Positions 8,368 through 17,351 of a DNA stretch of 64,000 nucleotides are shown here, one piece after another. Both the position numbers and the translations under genes were made by a program. Each line of letters starts with the position of its first letter. Positions within the stretch are counted from its first letter, which is position 1. This DNA is from Rhodanobacter sp. T12-5. Its GTDB lineage: Bacteria; Pseudomonadota; Gammaproteobacteria; Xanthomonadales; Rhodanobacteraceae. The DNA is taken from NCBI RefSeq assembly GCF_008329435.1, contig NZ_NPKN01000004.1, positions 124,001 through 188,000 of the forward strand, written 5' to 3'. The notes beneath the pieces were generated by a model that saw only the letters and a list, made by a program, of their open reading frames with translations, ran no database searches and had not been told where the DNA came from.

Positions 8368-9383
8368 GCCTGCCGTACGGAAAGGATTTCCGTCCGCCCT
8401 GGCCGCTGCGCAGCGGCCACATCCAGACCATGCTTTCCTCCAGCGGCGTGCGCCGCGTGCTGTTGCCGCGGACGGCCAGGAGCGTGCTGCAGGATGCCGA
8501 GGCCGTGGTGGTCGACGGCGGCGGTGGTGTGCGCCTCACCGGTGCGTATACGGCGCAGAAGACATTGCCGCAATCGCGCGGCCTGGCTGTGCTGTTCCAT
8601 GGCTGGGAAGGCAGCGTCGATTCCACCTATGTGCTGCAGACCGGCAGCCGCCTGCTCGCCGACGGCTGGGACATCTTCCGGCTGAATTTCCGCGACCACG
8701 GCGACAGCCACGGCCTCAACGAGGCGCTGTTCCATTCCTGCCGCATCGACGAGGTGCTGCACGCGCTGGGTGACATCGCGCAGCGCTGGCCGGCACGGCC
8801 GATGGCGCTGGCCGGCTTCTCGCTGGGCGGCAACTTCGCGCTGCGCGCGGCGATGCAGACCTCGCGCGTAGGCATTCCGCTGAGCTACGTGCTGGCGGTG
8901 TGTCCCATCATCGATCCCGGCGAAGGCCTGTTCTCGCTGGAGGAATCCGCGCCGTGGTTCTACCAGGCGTACTTCATGCGCAAGTGGCGGCACTCGCTGC
9001 TGGCCAAGCAGAAGGCGTTTCCACAGCACCAGTACTTCGAGATGTCCGAGCTGAACCAGCATCTGCGCGGGCTGACCGAGTCGATGGTACGGAGGCACAC
9101 CGACTTCAAGTCGCTGCAGCAATATCTGGACGGCTATTCGGTGGCCGGCGACATCATGCAGGCTATGCAGATCCCCGCCACCATCCTCACCGCGAAGGAC
9201 GATCCGGTAATTCCGGTCAGCAGTTTCGAGAAGCTCGAGTTGCCGGCGAATGTCGAGCTGGACATTGCGCCGTTCGGCGGCCATTGCGGCTTCATCCGCG
9301 GCTGGGGCATGACCAGCTACACCGACGACTACATCGCCGCGCGCTTCAACGCGGTGGCGGACGCGGCAACACCGACGAGCTGA
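8364..9383 (+). CDS. YheT-family alpha/beta hydrolase
   Basis: A 339-residue alpha/beta hydrolase of the YheT/ABHD1-3 type. It has the start pattern PPWPLRSGHIQTMLSS, the oxyanion-side VLFHGWEG, the nucleophile elbow GFSLGGN with Ser153, and a late FGGHCGF holding the catalytic His. An Asp lies in TAKDDPVIP. Members hydrolyse lipid or short-chain esters. Translation is coupled to the acyltransferase through an ATGA overlap, which suggests a shared role in membrane lipid remodelling. The frame is open far upstream of ATG 8364, but that stretch is out of frame with the acyltransferase and gives no homology. Confidence 0.86.
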   Translation: MSLPYGKDFRPPWPLRSGHIQTMLSSSGVRRVLLPRTARSVLQDAEAVVVDGGGGVRLTGAYTAQKTLPQSRGLAVLFHGWEGSVDSTYVLQTGSRLLADGWDIFRLNFRDHGDSHGLNEALFHSCRIDEVLHALGDIAQRWPARPMALAGFSLGGNFALRAAMQTSRVGIPLSYVLAVCPIIDPGEGLFSLEESAPWFYQAYFMRKWRHSLLAKQKAFPQHQYFEMSELNQHLRGLTESMVRRHTDFKSLQQYLDGYSVAGDIMQAMQIPATILTAKDDPVIPVSSFEKLELPANVELDIAPFGGHCGFIRGWGMTSYTDDYIAARFNAVADAATPTS

Positions 9384-9459
9384 GCATCGGCGCGGCCACA
9401 GGAGTGCGGGTGCCACGGATGAAGCGCACCATCACCGTGAGCAGACGCGAGGTGGCGGG

Positions 9460-12400
9460 ATGACGGATACACGGGAGACGATCAGCCGGCGCGCGACCCG
9501 CGGCCTGCGCCTTGGCCTGTCACTGGCCTGCCTGCTGCCATGCCTGGCGATGGCGGCTGCAGCGGAAACCACCTTCCTGCGCTCGTTCGAACCGGCCGAG
9601 CCGGCACCGTTGGCGTTATCCGCCGACGCTCGTTTCAGCGTGACCGTCAGTGGCGGCCCCAGCCAGGCAGCGGCGCTCACCGCCAAGCCCGGCGTCGGTT
9701 TCAGCGGTATGCACGCGCTGCACTACCGCGGCAATGCGGGCGGACAGCAGCAGGTCGCGTTGTACGCGGTGAACCTGCCGGTGCATGCGGATACGCAACT
9801 GTCCTACCTGCTGTTTCCTGTCTCCAACGCAGGCGACCTGCGCAATCCGGCCAACTACGTGGCGGTGGATCTGCTGTTCGACGACGGCAGCCGGCTGTCC
9901 ACCCGTGGCGCGCTCGACCAGCACCGGATCGGTGCCACGGCGCGCGCGCAGGGCGAAGGCCGCACGCTGTATCCGGACCAGTGGAATGACCTGTCGATCG
10001 ACGTGGGTGCCGTCGCGGCCGGGCGCACGATCAAGCGCGTCGTGCTGAGCCACGACGGCCCGGCCGCCACGTTCGAAGGCTATCTGGACGATTTGCGCAT
10101 CGGCGCTGCGCCGATCGATGCACGCCGGCGTCCGAGCGATTTCGTCGAGACCCGCCGCGGCACGAACTCCAACGACCGTTTCTCCCGCGGCAACAACTTC
10201 CCCGCCGTCGCGGTGCCGCATGGTTTCAACTTCTGGACGCCGGTGACCGACGCCGGTTCCAACTGGATCTACCAGTACCAGCAGCGCAACGGCCCGCACA
10301 ACCGCCCGCGCCTGGAGGCGTTCGCGCTGTCGCACGAGCCGAGCCCGTGGATGGGCGACCGGCAGACCTTCCAGCTGATGCCGGCCGCCGTCGCCAGCGG
10401 CGCGCCGAGCGCGAACCGTACGGCACGCGCGTTGAGCTTCAGCCACGCGAACGAGGTGGCGCATGCGCACACCTATCGCGTCGCCTTCGACGACGGCATC
10501 GTCACCGAGATCGCACCGACCGACCACGCCGCGATGTTCCGCTTCACCTTCACCGGCGACCGTTCGCAACTGGTGTTCGACAACCGCGACGACCATGGCG
10601 GCATCACGCTCCACCCGGCCACGCGCAGCTTCAGCGGCTGGTCGGACGTGAAGAGCCGGCTGTCCGCCGGTGCCACCCGGCTGTTCTTCTACGGCGTGGT
10701 CGACCAGCCGGTCAGCGAGAGCCGACGCCTCGCTGGCGAAGGGCGCGACCATGTCGCCGCGTGGTTCGGTTTCGACACCACGAAGACGAAAGTGGTGAAC
10801 CTGCGCATCGCCAGCTCGCTGATCGGCGTGGCACAGGCGCAGCACAATCTCGCGCTGGAGATCGGGCCGGGCGACAGCTTCGACGACGTGCGCGACCGTG
10901 CGCAGCGGCAGTGGGACAATCAGCTCGGCATCGTCAAGGTGGCCGGTGCCAGCCGCGACGAGCTGACCACGCTGTACTCCAGTCTCTACCGCCTGTTCCT
11001 GTATCCGAACGAAGCGTACGAGAACACCGCCAGCGCCGCGCAACCGCACTGGCAATACGCCAGCCCGTTCTCCGCACCCCCCGGCAATGACACACCCACG
11101 CATACCGGCGCCCGCCTCGTCGAGGGCAAGGTGTTCGTCAACAACGGCTTCTGGGACACCTACCGCACGGCGTGGCCGGCCTACGTGCTGCTGACCCCGG
11201 GCAAGGCCGGCGAGATGATCGACGGCTTCGTGCAGCAGTACCGCGACGGCGGCTGGATCGCGCGCTGGTCGTCGCCCGGCTACGCCGACCTGATGGTCGG
11301 CACCAGCGCCGACGTGGCGTTTTCCGACGCGTGGCTGAAAGGCGTGCGGAACTTCGACGTGCGCGCGTTCTACCAGTCCGCGCTGAAGGACGCGACCGTG
11401 GTCAGCCCGCTGGCGGGCACCGGCCGCAAGGGGCTGGAACGCTCGATCTTCAACGGTTACACCGACACCGGCGTCGACGAGGGCCTGTCATGGTCGATGG
11501 ACGGCTATATCAACGACTTCGCGATCGGCAATCTCGCCGCCGCGCTGGCCGCACAGCCCCCGGCGGGCGATCCGTATGCGGCGAACTACGCCGATGACGC
11601 GGCGTATTTCCACAGCCGCGCGCTGGGCTATGTCAACCTGTTCGATCCCGCCGTCGGCTTTTTCGTGGGTCGCGACGCGGCGGGCCACTGGCGCTACGAC
11701 GCGAAACAGTTCGATCCGCTGCGCTGGGGCGGGGACTACACGGAGACCGATGCCTGGAACATGGCCTTCCACGCGCCGCAGGACGGTGCCGGCCTGGCCG
11801 CGGTGTACGGCGGCCGCGCCGGTCTGGCCGCGAAGCTCGATGCGTTCTTCGCCACGCCTGGCGCGTTCCACGTCGGCAGCTACGGCGAGCCGATCCACGA
11901 AATGCTCGAGGCGCGCGACGTGCGCATGGGCCAGTACGGCCACAGCAACCAGCCGTCGCACCACATCCTCTACATGTACGACGTCGCCGGCCAGCCGTGG
12001 AAGACACAGGACAAGGTGCGCGATGCCCTGTCGCGCCTGTACGTCGGCAGCGAGATCGGCCAGGGCTATCCCGGCGATGAGGACAACGGCGAGATGTCGG
12101 CCTGGTATGTGTTCAGCGCCGCCGGCTTCTACCCGCTGCGCATGGGCACGCCGGCATACGTGATCGGCGCGCCGTACTTCCCGCACATGGACATCGCGCT
12201 GGAGAACGGCAAACACATCGTGATCGATGCGCCCGCCGTCAGCGACCGCAACCGCTACATCCAGAGCCTGCGCGTCGACGGCCAGCCGTGGAACAAGCTG
12301 ACCCTGCCGCACGCGCTGCTGGCGCAGGGCGCCACGCTGGAGTTCACGATGGGGTCGAAACCTTCGCGCTGGGCCAGCGACGACGCGGCGTTGCCGCCGT

Positions 12401-12828
12401 CGCTCACTGTGCAGGGTGCACCATCACCGTTGCGCGACATCACCGATGGCGCCAAGCCCTTGGCCACACCCGCGCTTGCCCAGCCAGCCGCGCTGTCCGA
12501 CAACGACAGCAGCACCGAGGCCGCGTTGCCCACCGGAACCACCACGATCAGCTGGCACTTCGCGCAGCCACGAGCGGTGACCATGCTGACACTCACCTCC
12601 GGTGCCATGGCGATGATCCCGGATGGCTGGCAACTGCAAGGCTCCGCCGATGGCCGGAGCTGGCGCACGCTGGACACCCGTCGGCACGAACGCTTCGCCT
12701 GGCCGCGCCAGACGCGTGCGTTCGCGGTGCATGCACCGGGCGCCTATGCCTACTACCGGCTGCGCCTGGAAGTCGACGACACGAAGCGCGCACTCGCCGA
12801 AATCGAACTGCTCGGCCCGCCGCGATAG
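9460..12828 (+). CDS. GH92 family glycoside hydrolase (alpha-mannosidase type), secreted
   Basis: A 1122-residue exported enzyme. After a signal peptide (arginine-rich start, then LGLSLACLLPCLAMAAAAE) comes an N-terminal beta-sandwich with a concanavalin-like region. The GH92 catalytic part begins at about residue 228 (GTNSNDRFSRGNNFPAVAVP). The GYPGDEDNGEMSAWYVFSA block at about 868-886 is typical of the (alpha/alpha)6 barrel. The last ~140 residues (LSDNDSSTEAALP to ALAEIELLGPP) resemble an F5/8 C (discoidin/CBM32) domain. GH92 enzymes are calcium-dependent exo-alpha-mannosidases acting on mannans or N-glycans. GAGGTGGCGGG precedes ATG 9460. No other mannan genes are nearby. Confidence 0.9.
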   Translation: MTDTRETISRRATRGLRLGLSLACLLPCLAMAAAAETTFLRSFEPAEPAPLALSADARFSVTVSGGPSQAAALTAKPGVGFSGMHALHYRGNAGGQQQVALYAVNLPVHADTQLSYLLFPVSNAGDLRNPANYVAVDLLFDDGSRLSTRGALDQHRIGATARAQGEGRTLYPDQWNDLSIDVGAVAAGRTIKRVVLSHDGPAATFEGYLDDLRIGAAPIDARRRPSDFVETRRGTNSNDRFSRGNNFPAVAVPHGFNFWTPVTDAGSNWIYQYQQRNGPHNRPRLEAFALSHEPSPWMGDRQTFQLMPAAVASGAPSANRTARALSFSHANEVAHAHTYRVAFDDGIVTEIAPTDHAAMFRFTFTGDRSQLVFDNRDDHGGITLHPATRSFSGWSDVKSRLSAGATRLFFYGVVDQPVSESRRLAGEGRDHVAAWFGFDTTKTKVVNLRIASSLIGVAQAQHNLALEIGPGDSFDDVRDRAQRQWDNQLGIVKVAGASRDELTTLYSSLYRLFLYPNEAYENTASAAQPHWQYASPFSAPPGNDTPTHTGARLVEGKVFVNNGFWDTYRTAWPAYVLLTPGKAGEMIDGFVQQYRDGGWIARWSSPGYADLMVGTSADVAFSDAWLKGVRNFDVRAFYQSALKDATVVSPLAGTGRKGLERSIFNGYTDTGVDEGLSWSMDGYINDFAIGNLAAALAAQPPAGDPYAANYADDAAYFHSRALGYVNLFDPAVGFFVGRDAAGHWRYDAKQFDPLRWGGDYTETDAWNMAFHAPQDGAGLAAVYGGRAGLAAKLDAFFATPGAFHVGSYGEPIHEMLEARDVRMGQYGHSNQPSHHILYMYDVAGQPWKTQDKVRDALSRLYVGSEIGQGYPGDEDNGEMSAWYVFSAAGFYPLRMGTPAYVIGAPYFPHMDIALENGKHIVIDAPAVSDRNRYIQSLRVDGQPWNKLTLPHALLAQGATLEFTMGSKPSRWASDDAALPPSLTVQGAPSPLRDITDGAKPLATPALAQPAALSDNDSSTEAALPTGTTTISWHFAQPRAVTMLTLTSGAMAMIPDGWQLQGSADGRSWRTLDTRRHERFAWPRQTRAFAVHAPGAYAYYRLRLEVDDTKRALAEIELLGPPR

Positions 12829-12841
12829 CCGCGCGCACTCC

Positions 12842-12914
12842 TGTGGGAGCGACTTCAGTCGCGATGGCTTTTTCGCAAGGTGGCAAGAGCATCGCGACTG
12901 AAGTCGCTCCTACA
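12842..12914. repeat. REP-like inverted repeat pair (family A), intact copy
   Basis: Two 25-base arms, 12842-12866 (TGTGGGAGCGACTTCAGTCG then CGATG) and 12890-12914 in inverted orientation, differ at one position. They lie between the convergent GH92 and oxygenase genes, where the hairpin could also end transcription from both sides. Confidence 0.88.
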
Positions 12915-12917
12915 CTT

Positions 12918-13532
12918 CTACGCCGACCATCCGGGCGTTCGTTGCCGCATCCAGCACGCCACACTCATGCGATCGCGAGTCGCCGGCAGCACCTCGTGCT
13001 CGAACTGCGCCGAAAGAAACAGCAGCAGGTTGCCGGCGCGGGGATAGATGTCGCGCGATGTTCCATCGGCCAGATACAGCCGCAACGCGCCGCCTTCGGC
13101 CTCCTGCCACGCGTCGTTGAGGTAGAACACCGCCGACACCACCCGCGCGTCGCTGCCACGCAGGCGATCGAGATGGCGCGCATAGCCGGCGCCGGGTCGA
13201 TACACCGCGTAATGCGATTCGGCATCGACCAGGCCGAGCATCAACTCGCGGCTGAGTGCCACCCGCAATGCGTCGATGCGATCGGTGAAAGCCTGCTGCG
13301 GCGCACTCATCGCGCCGGTCAGAAACCAATGGGTGCTGTCTCCGCGAAGTACGGAGGCCGTGCGCGCGGCGCCGGTGCGGGCCGGCAGCAGCAACTTCGC
13401 GTCGTGCATCGCCGCGCACTCGCTGGCCAGTGCCTGTGTCTGCTCTGCGGACATCAGGCCCGGCTGCACGCACCAGCCATCGGCAGCGAGGGCGCTCGCC
13501 GCAGCTTTGAAATCGAACCGGTCGGTGGACAT
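12918..13532 (-). CDS. 2OG-Fe(II) oxygenase, prolyl 4-hydroxylase-like
   Basis: A 204-residue 2-oxoglutarate/Fe(II)-dependent dioxygenase. The iron triad is His120 and Asp122 in YARHLDRL with His179 in QFEHEVLPAT; Arg188 is placed to bind 2-oxoglutarate. The pattern YAVYRPGAGYARHLDR, VFYLND and GGALRLY is that of the P4Hc/PKHD group. Bacterial members hydroxylate prolines or other residues in proteins, such as EF-Tu, but the target here is unknown. The downstream end abuts the REP pair; the upstream neighbour is a DUF3820 gene 132 bases away. Confidence 0.88.
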   Translation of the reverse strand: MSTDRFDFKAAASALAADGWCVQPGLMSAEQTQALASECAAMHDAKLLLPARTGAARTASVLRGDSTHWFLTGAMSAPQQAFTDRIDALRVALSRELMLGLVDAESHYAVYRPGAGYARHLDRLRGSDARVVSAVFYLNDAWQEAEGGALRLYLADGTSRDIYPRAGNLLLFLSAQFEHEVLPATRDRMSVACWMRQRTPGWSA

Positions 13533-13664
13533 CGGACGCCTTGGGACGCACGGGACAGTGGAGTTGCCGATCCGGTGCAGGCGCCAGTTGCGACCGGCAC
13601 AGAAAGGGGGAAGGCAAGGCGGCAGAATACGCTGAAAACCGTACCGCGAAACGCAGTCGGCGAC

Positions 13665-13889
13665 TCAGCGCGGCGGCTGGCGCAGCGGATCGAGCAACCG
13701 CGACAAGCCGTTGTGATCGATCTCCAGTGCCAGCGCCAGCAGCCGGCCCAGCTGCCCCGGCGGGAAACCCTTGCGCGCGAACCAGGCCAGGTATGCGCCG
13801 GGCAAGTCGGCGATCAGCCGCCCCTGGTACTTGCCGTAAGGCATGCGCACAACCACCAGTTGCTGCAGGTCCTGAGCCTCCATGCTCAT
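13665..13889 (-). CDS. DUF3820 family protein
   Basis: A 74-residue DUF3820 protein of unknown function. The conserved core [20 protein letters not shown], then [17 protein letters not shown], is complete. The start at 13889 overlaps the stop of the upstream VOC gene in an ATGA arrangement, so the two are translationally coupled. A longer frame reading into the VOC gene is a shadow. Small size, no signal peptide and no membrane segment suggest a cytoplasmic adaptor or RNA/DNA-associated protein, but no function is established. Confidence 0.85.
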   Translation of the reverse strand: MSMEAQDLQQLVVVRMPYGKYQGRLIADLPGAYLAWFARKGFPPGQLGRLLALALEIDHNGLSRLLDPLRQPPR

Positions 13890-14311
13890 TTCGCAAACAA
13901 CAACATGGCGCGATCCGCGAACGCCTTGAACTCCAGCGCATTGCCGCAGGGATCGAGCAGGAACATCGTGGCCTGTTCGTCGGGCTGGCCCTCGAAACGG
14001 ATATGCGGCTCGATCACGAAACGCGTGCCGGCTGCCCGCAGCCGCTCGGCCAGTGCGTGCCACGCATCCATGTCGAGCACCAGGCCGAAGTACCGCACCG
14101 GCACGTCGTCCCCATCGACGTCGTGCGCCGTCATCGTGCGCGCTTCTTCCGGCGCGAGGTGCGCCACGATCTGATGACCGTGGAAATCGAAGTCGACCCA
14201 GGCATCGCTGGAGCGGCCTTCGGGGCAACCCGGCAGTTCGCCGTAGAACGCGCGGGCATTCGCGAGGGAGGTGACCGGAAAGGCGAGGTGAAAAGGCGGC
14301 AATTCATGCAT
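13886..14311 (-). CDS. VOC family (glyoxalase/bleomycin resistance-like) protein, copy 1
   Basis: A 141-residue vicinal-oxygen-chelate protein with paired beta-alpha-beta-beta-beta modules. Motifs include [40 protein letters not shown] and the closing [18 protein letters not shown], whose Glu is a usual metal ligand. Family members use a metal for isomerisation, dioxygenation or drug binding; the substrate here is unknown. It is about 90% identical to the protein at 15260-15682, with the methyltransferase gene between them. Its stop overlaps the DUF3820 start. The difference from copy 2 includes Pro for Leu in GELPGCPEG and a one-residue longer tail. Confidence 0.87.
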   Translation of the reverse strand: MHELPPFHLAFPVTSLANARAFYGELPGCPEGRSSDAWVDFDFHGHQIVAHLAPEEARTMTAHDVDGDDVPVRYFGLVLDMDAWHALAERLRAAGTRFVIEPHIRFEGQPDEQATMFLLDPCGNALEFKAFADRAMLLFAK

Positions 14312-14351
14312 GGTGGCATGTCGGCACGGGGAGGGGCGAAGAGCCAGCCCC

Positions 14352-15164
14352 TCACGGCTTCACGAATTTCAACGTCATCCGGTCCGACTCGCCGATCGCC
14401 TTCATCTGCGCGTGTTCGCCGTCGGGTCCGGACAGATCCGGCGGCAGGCGGTGCACGTTGACGTCTTCCGGGTCGTTCGGGTTGGCATTGATCTGCGATA
14501 CGCCAGCCACGCGGAAACCGGTCTTGAGGGCCAGCGCGATCAGGTAATCCTCGGGAAGGCGGTGCAGCGCCCCGGCGCTTTCCACGCCATCGGCGAACGG
14601 TCTGGCGCGGTGTTCGGTGACGCCGAACACGCCACCGGGCTTGAGCACCTTGAATGCTGCCTGGAACACCGCCGCGAGCGTGGCCGGACTGTGGTTGAGC
14701 CAGTCATGCGTGTTGCGGAAGGTGAGCACCATGTCGGCGGAGTGGTCAGCGCCGAGCTTCACCTGCTCCGGTGGGGCGAACGGGATGACCTTCGCGATGT
14801 GTCCGTAAACCGCCGGGTCGGCCTTGAGTTTGGCGGCGAACTTCGTGGCTGATGGTGGAGCCGCTTCGATCAGGTGGCCGTGCGCGTGGAGGAACGGCGC
14901 GAGGATTTCGGTGTACCAGCCGCCGCCGGGTGCCAGCTCGATCACCGTCATGTTCGGCTTGATGCCGAAGAACTGCAGGGTCTCGACCGGATGCCGGTAT
15001 TTGTCGCGGGCCCGGTTCGCGTCGGAACGCCATTGGCCGTTCACCGCCTGCTGCAGCGCCGCGGTGGTGCTGTCCGGCGCGGTGGCGGGAGTGGCGCTGG
15101 CGGCGACAGGGAGCAGCAAGGTCGCGAGCAGCGGGATGAGCAGCTTGCAGGTACGACGAAACAT
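14352..15164 (-). CDS. Exported class I SAM-dependent methyltransferase-like protein
   Basis: A 270-residue protein with a signal peptide ([24 protein letters not shown]) and a Rossmann methyltransferase fold. Motif I is [19 protein letters not shown], and the later [17 protein letters not shown] corresponds to the post-II strand. Such exported methyltransferase-like proteins are common in Xanthomonadales and alphaproteobacteria. Their reaction is unknown, and SAM supply in the periplasm is questionable, so a binding or scavenging role is possible. ATG 15164 is chosen for the signal peptide; the longer frame reaches into the second VOC gene. It sits between the two VOC copies. Confidence 0.85.
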   Translation of the reverse strand: MFRRTCKLLIPLLATLLLPVAASATPATAPDSTTAALQQAVNGQWRSDANRARDKYRHPVETLQFFGIKPNMTVIELAPGGGWYTEILAPFLHAHGHLIEAAPPSATKFAAKLKADPAVYGHIAKVIPFAPPEQVKLGADHSADMVLTFRNTHDWLNHSPATLAAVFQAAFKVLKPGGVFGVTEHRARPFADGVESAGALHRLPEDYLIALALKTGFRVAGVSQINANPNDPEDVNVHRLPPDLSGPDGEHAQMKAIGESDRMTLKFVKP

Positions 15165-15259
15165 GGTTCGACCCTCCTGACGATGGGCGTTCAAGACTAC
15201 GCCGAAATCGAGGGTCGGGTCAGGGCCGCGCCAGAGCCGTCCTCGCCGCAACCGCCGCG

Positions 15260-15682
15260 CTATTTCGCAAACAACTGCGAGCGATCGGCAAACGCCTTGA
15301 ACTCCAGCGCATTGCCGCAGGGATCGAGCAGGAACATCGTGGCCTGCTCGCCGGACTGGCCCCGGAAGCGGACGTGCGGCTCGATCACGAAACGCGTGCC
15401 GGCCGCCCGCAACCGCTCGGCCAGTGCGTGCCACGCATCCATGTCGAGTACCAGGCCGAAGTGCCGCACCGGCACGTCGTCCCCATCGACGTCGTGCGCC
15501 GTCACCGCGCGCGCTTCTTCCGGCGCGAGGTGCGCCACGATCTGATGGCCGTGGAAATCGAAGTCGACCCAGGCATCGCTGGAACGGCCTTCGGGGCAGC
15601 CCAGCAGTTCGCCGTAGAAGGCGCGTGCATTCGCGAGCGAGGTGACCGGAAAAGCGAGGTGAAAAGGCGAGAGGTTCGACAT
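15260..15682 (-). CDS. VOC family protein, copy 2 (recent duplicate)
   Basis: A 140-residue paralog of the protein at 13886-14311. Only about 14 of 141 positions differ (for example Leu for Pro in GELLGCPEG, His for Tyr in PVRHFG, RGQSG for EGQPD), and the DNA is also nearly identical across silent sites, so the duplication or gene conversion is recent. The fold and metal-site features are as for copy 1. The orientation is the same as that of the methyltransferase, which starts about 95 bases downstream. Which copy is ancestral cannot be decided; copy 1 has the coupled DUF3820 partner. Confidence 0.87.
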   Translation of the reverse strand: MSNLSPFHLAFPVTSLANARAFYGELLGCPEGRSSDAWVDFDFHGHQIVAHLAPEEARAVTAHDVDGDDVPVRHFGLVLDMDAWHALAERLRAAGTRFVIEPHVRFRGQSGEQATMFLLDPCGNALEFKAFADRSQLFAK

Positions 15683-15775
15683 GGCGAGTGCAAGCGCGAA
15701 TGGGAGTAACGATGATGCCTCATGCCGGGGTGGTGCGTGTGCGCCTTCGTCGTTGCACCGCGGCGCCCGTTGGTC

Positions 15776-17251
15776 TCAATCCGCCGCCACGCACCGCCCC
15801 TGCGCCCACGCGCGCAGTGCCTCCACCTGTTCACGCATCAGCACGGACAATGGCCGCGTCTGCCCCAGCGCATTGAGCAGGGTCGGCTGATCCGGTGGCG
15901 TGCCGCTGCCCGCCGCGTCGTACAGCGCGCTGACGATGGTCTGCTCGATCTCGGCACCGGAGAAGCCGGCGCTGGCGGCGGCGAGGACGGGCAGGTCGAA
16001 GCTGGCGGGGTCGAGCTGGCGGCGGGTGAGGTGCATCGCGAAGATTTCGCTGCGTACGGATTCCTTGGGCAGGTCGACGAAGAAGATCTCGTCGAAGCGG
16101 CCCTTGCGCAGCAGTTCGGCGGGAAGCTCGTCGACGGCATTCGCGGTGGCGACGACGAACACCTTGGCCTTGCGTTCGGCCATCCAGGTCAGCAGGTAGC
16201 CAAGCACGCGGCGCGACACGCCGCCGTCGTCGCCGCCGCCGGCCAGGCCTTTCTCGATCTCGTCGATCCACAGCACGCATGGCGCCAGCAGCTCGGTGCT
16301 GGCCAGCGCTTCGCGCAGGTTCTTCTCGGTCTCGCCCTGGTACTTGTTGTACAGCGTGCCGAAGTCCAGCCGCACCAGCGGCACGCCGAAGCCGCCGGCG
16401 ATCGCCTTCGCCGCCAGGCTCTTGCCACAGCCCTGCACGCCGAGCAGCAGGACGCCCCTGGGCGGATCGAGCGCGGGGTTGGGGGTGGCGGCGAGGAACA
16501 CCGCGCGCCGGCGCTGCACCCATTCGCGCACGCGGCTCGCCCCGGCGATGTCGGCGAAGCTGGCGGTGGCGTATTCGTAGTGCAGCAGGCCGGAGCGGTT
16601 GAGCAGGTCGAACTTCGACTGCATCAACTCGGGAAGGTCGGCGTGGTTGAGCGCGCCGTCGTTGTAGATCAGCTTGCGCACGATGCGCCGCGCATCCGGC
16701 GCGGACAGGCCGAGCAAGTTGCGCACGATGGTGCGCGCGGCATCGTTGTCCACTTCGATCTTGCGGCCCTGCTCGCGCTGCCATGCGGCCGCCTCGCCGC
16801 GCAGGATGCCGGCCAGCTCCTTGATGTTCGGCAGCGCCAGCGGCACGCGCAGCGCCAGTGCCTCCAGTTCCTCGGGCAACTCGACCTTGGCGCCGACCAG
16901 CACGATGACGTGCGCGGCCGAGCGCTGCCGCTGCACGATTTCGCGCATCTGGCGCAGGCTCATCGCGTAGCGCAGCAGGCTGTGGAAATCGAACATCAGG
17001 TAGATGCCGCGCTCGCCCTGCGCGCGGATCGCCTCGAGCGTGGCGGTGGCGTCCGGCGCCACCTCGCCATCGGCCTGGGCGAAGTCGAGCCGGGTCAGTC
17101 CGTCGGTGAGGGTCCAGCGCCACAGCGGATGCAATGCCTGCGCGATCACGTGGCGGAAGCACTCGATCACCCGCTGCTCGTCCACCGTCTCGATCACCAG
17201 CAGCGGCGTGGCTGCGCGCACCAGCGTGGTGAGGTCGTCCAACTCGCTCAT
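15776..17251 (-). CDS. Ycf46-like AAA+ ATPase
   Basis: A 491-residue ATPase. Residues 1-200 form the poorly understood Ycf46 N-terminal region; the AAA+ module follows. Walker A is GVQGCGKS (271-278) and Walker B is VLWIDE (326-331). A sensor/arginine-finger region reads VFVVATANAVDELPAELLRKG then RFDEIFFVDLP. This family is shared with plastid and cyanobacterial Ycf46, which has been linked to photosynthesis or CO2 responses. In non-photosynthetic bacteria the role is unknown. ATG 17251 is preferred (MSELDDLTTL); longer frames lack homology. The gene is divergent from the PQQ dehydrogenase. Confidence 0.88.
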   Translation of the reverse strand: MSELDDLTTLVRAATPLLVIETVDEQRVIECFRHVIAQALHPLWRWTLTDGLTRLDFAQADGEVAPDATATLEAIRAQGERGIYLMFDFHSLLRYAMSLRQMREIVQRQRSAAHVIVLVGAKVELPEELEALALRVPLALPNIKELAGILRGEAAAWQREQGRKIEVDNDAARTIVRNLLGLSAPDARRIVRKLIYNDGALNHADLPELMQSKFDLLNRSGLLHYEYATASFADIAGASRVREWVQRRRAVFLAATPNPALDPPRGVLLLGVQGCGKSLAAKAIAGGFGVPLVRLDFGTLYNKYQGETEKNLREALASTELLAPCVLWIDEIEKGLAGGGDDGGVSRRVLGYLLTWMAERKAKVFVVATANAVDELPAELLRKGRFDEIFFVDLPKESVRSEIFAMHLTRRQLDPASFDLPVLAAASAGFSGAEIEQTIVSALYDAAGSGTPPDQPTLLNALGQTRPLSVLMREQVEALRAWAQGRCVAAD

Positions 17252-17351
17252 GTCGTCCCCTTGCGAAGGTCGCCACGTTAGCAGAGCGCCGATGCTTCTT
17301 GCTTCACGCCGTCCGGTATACGCTGGGCGTTCTTCGTCAAGGAGCACCGCC

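Noticed and set aside
9420..9463. A 14-codon frame (MKRTITVSRREVAG) overlapping the GH92 start by ATGA
   Set aside because: Could be a leader peptide, but it has no Shine-Dalgarno sequence and is too short to judge.
15722..17281. A 519-codon plus-strand frame opposite the AAA+ ATPase
   Set aside because: Shadow frame; the minus strand has intact Walker motifs.
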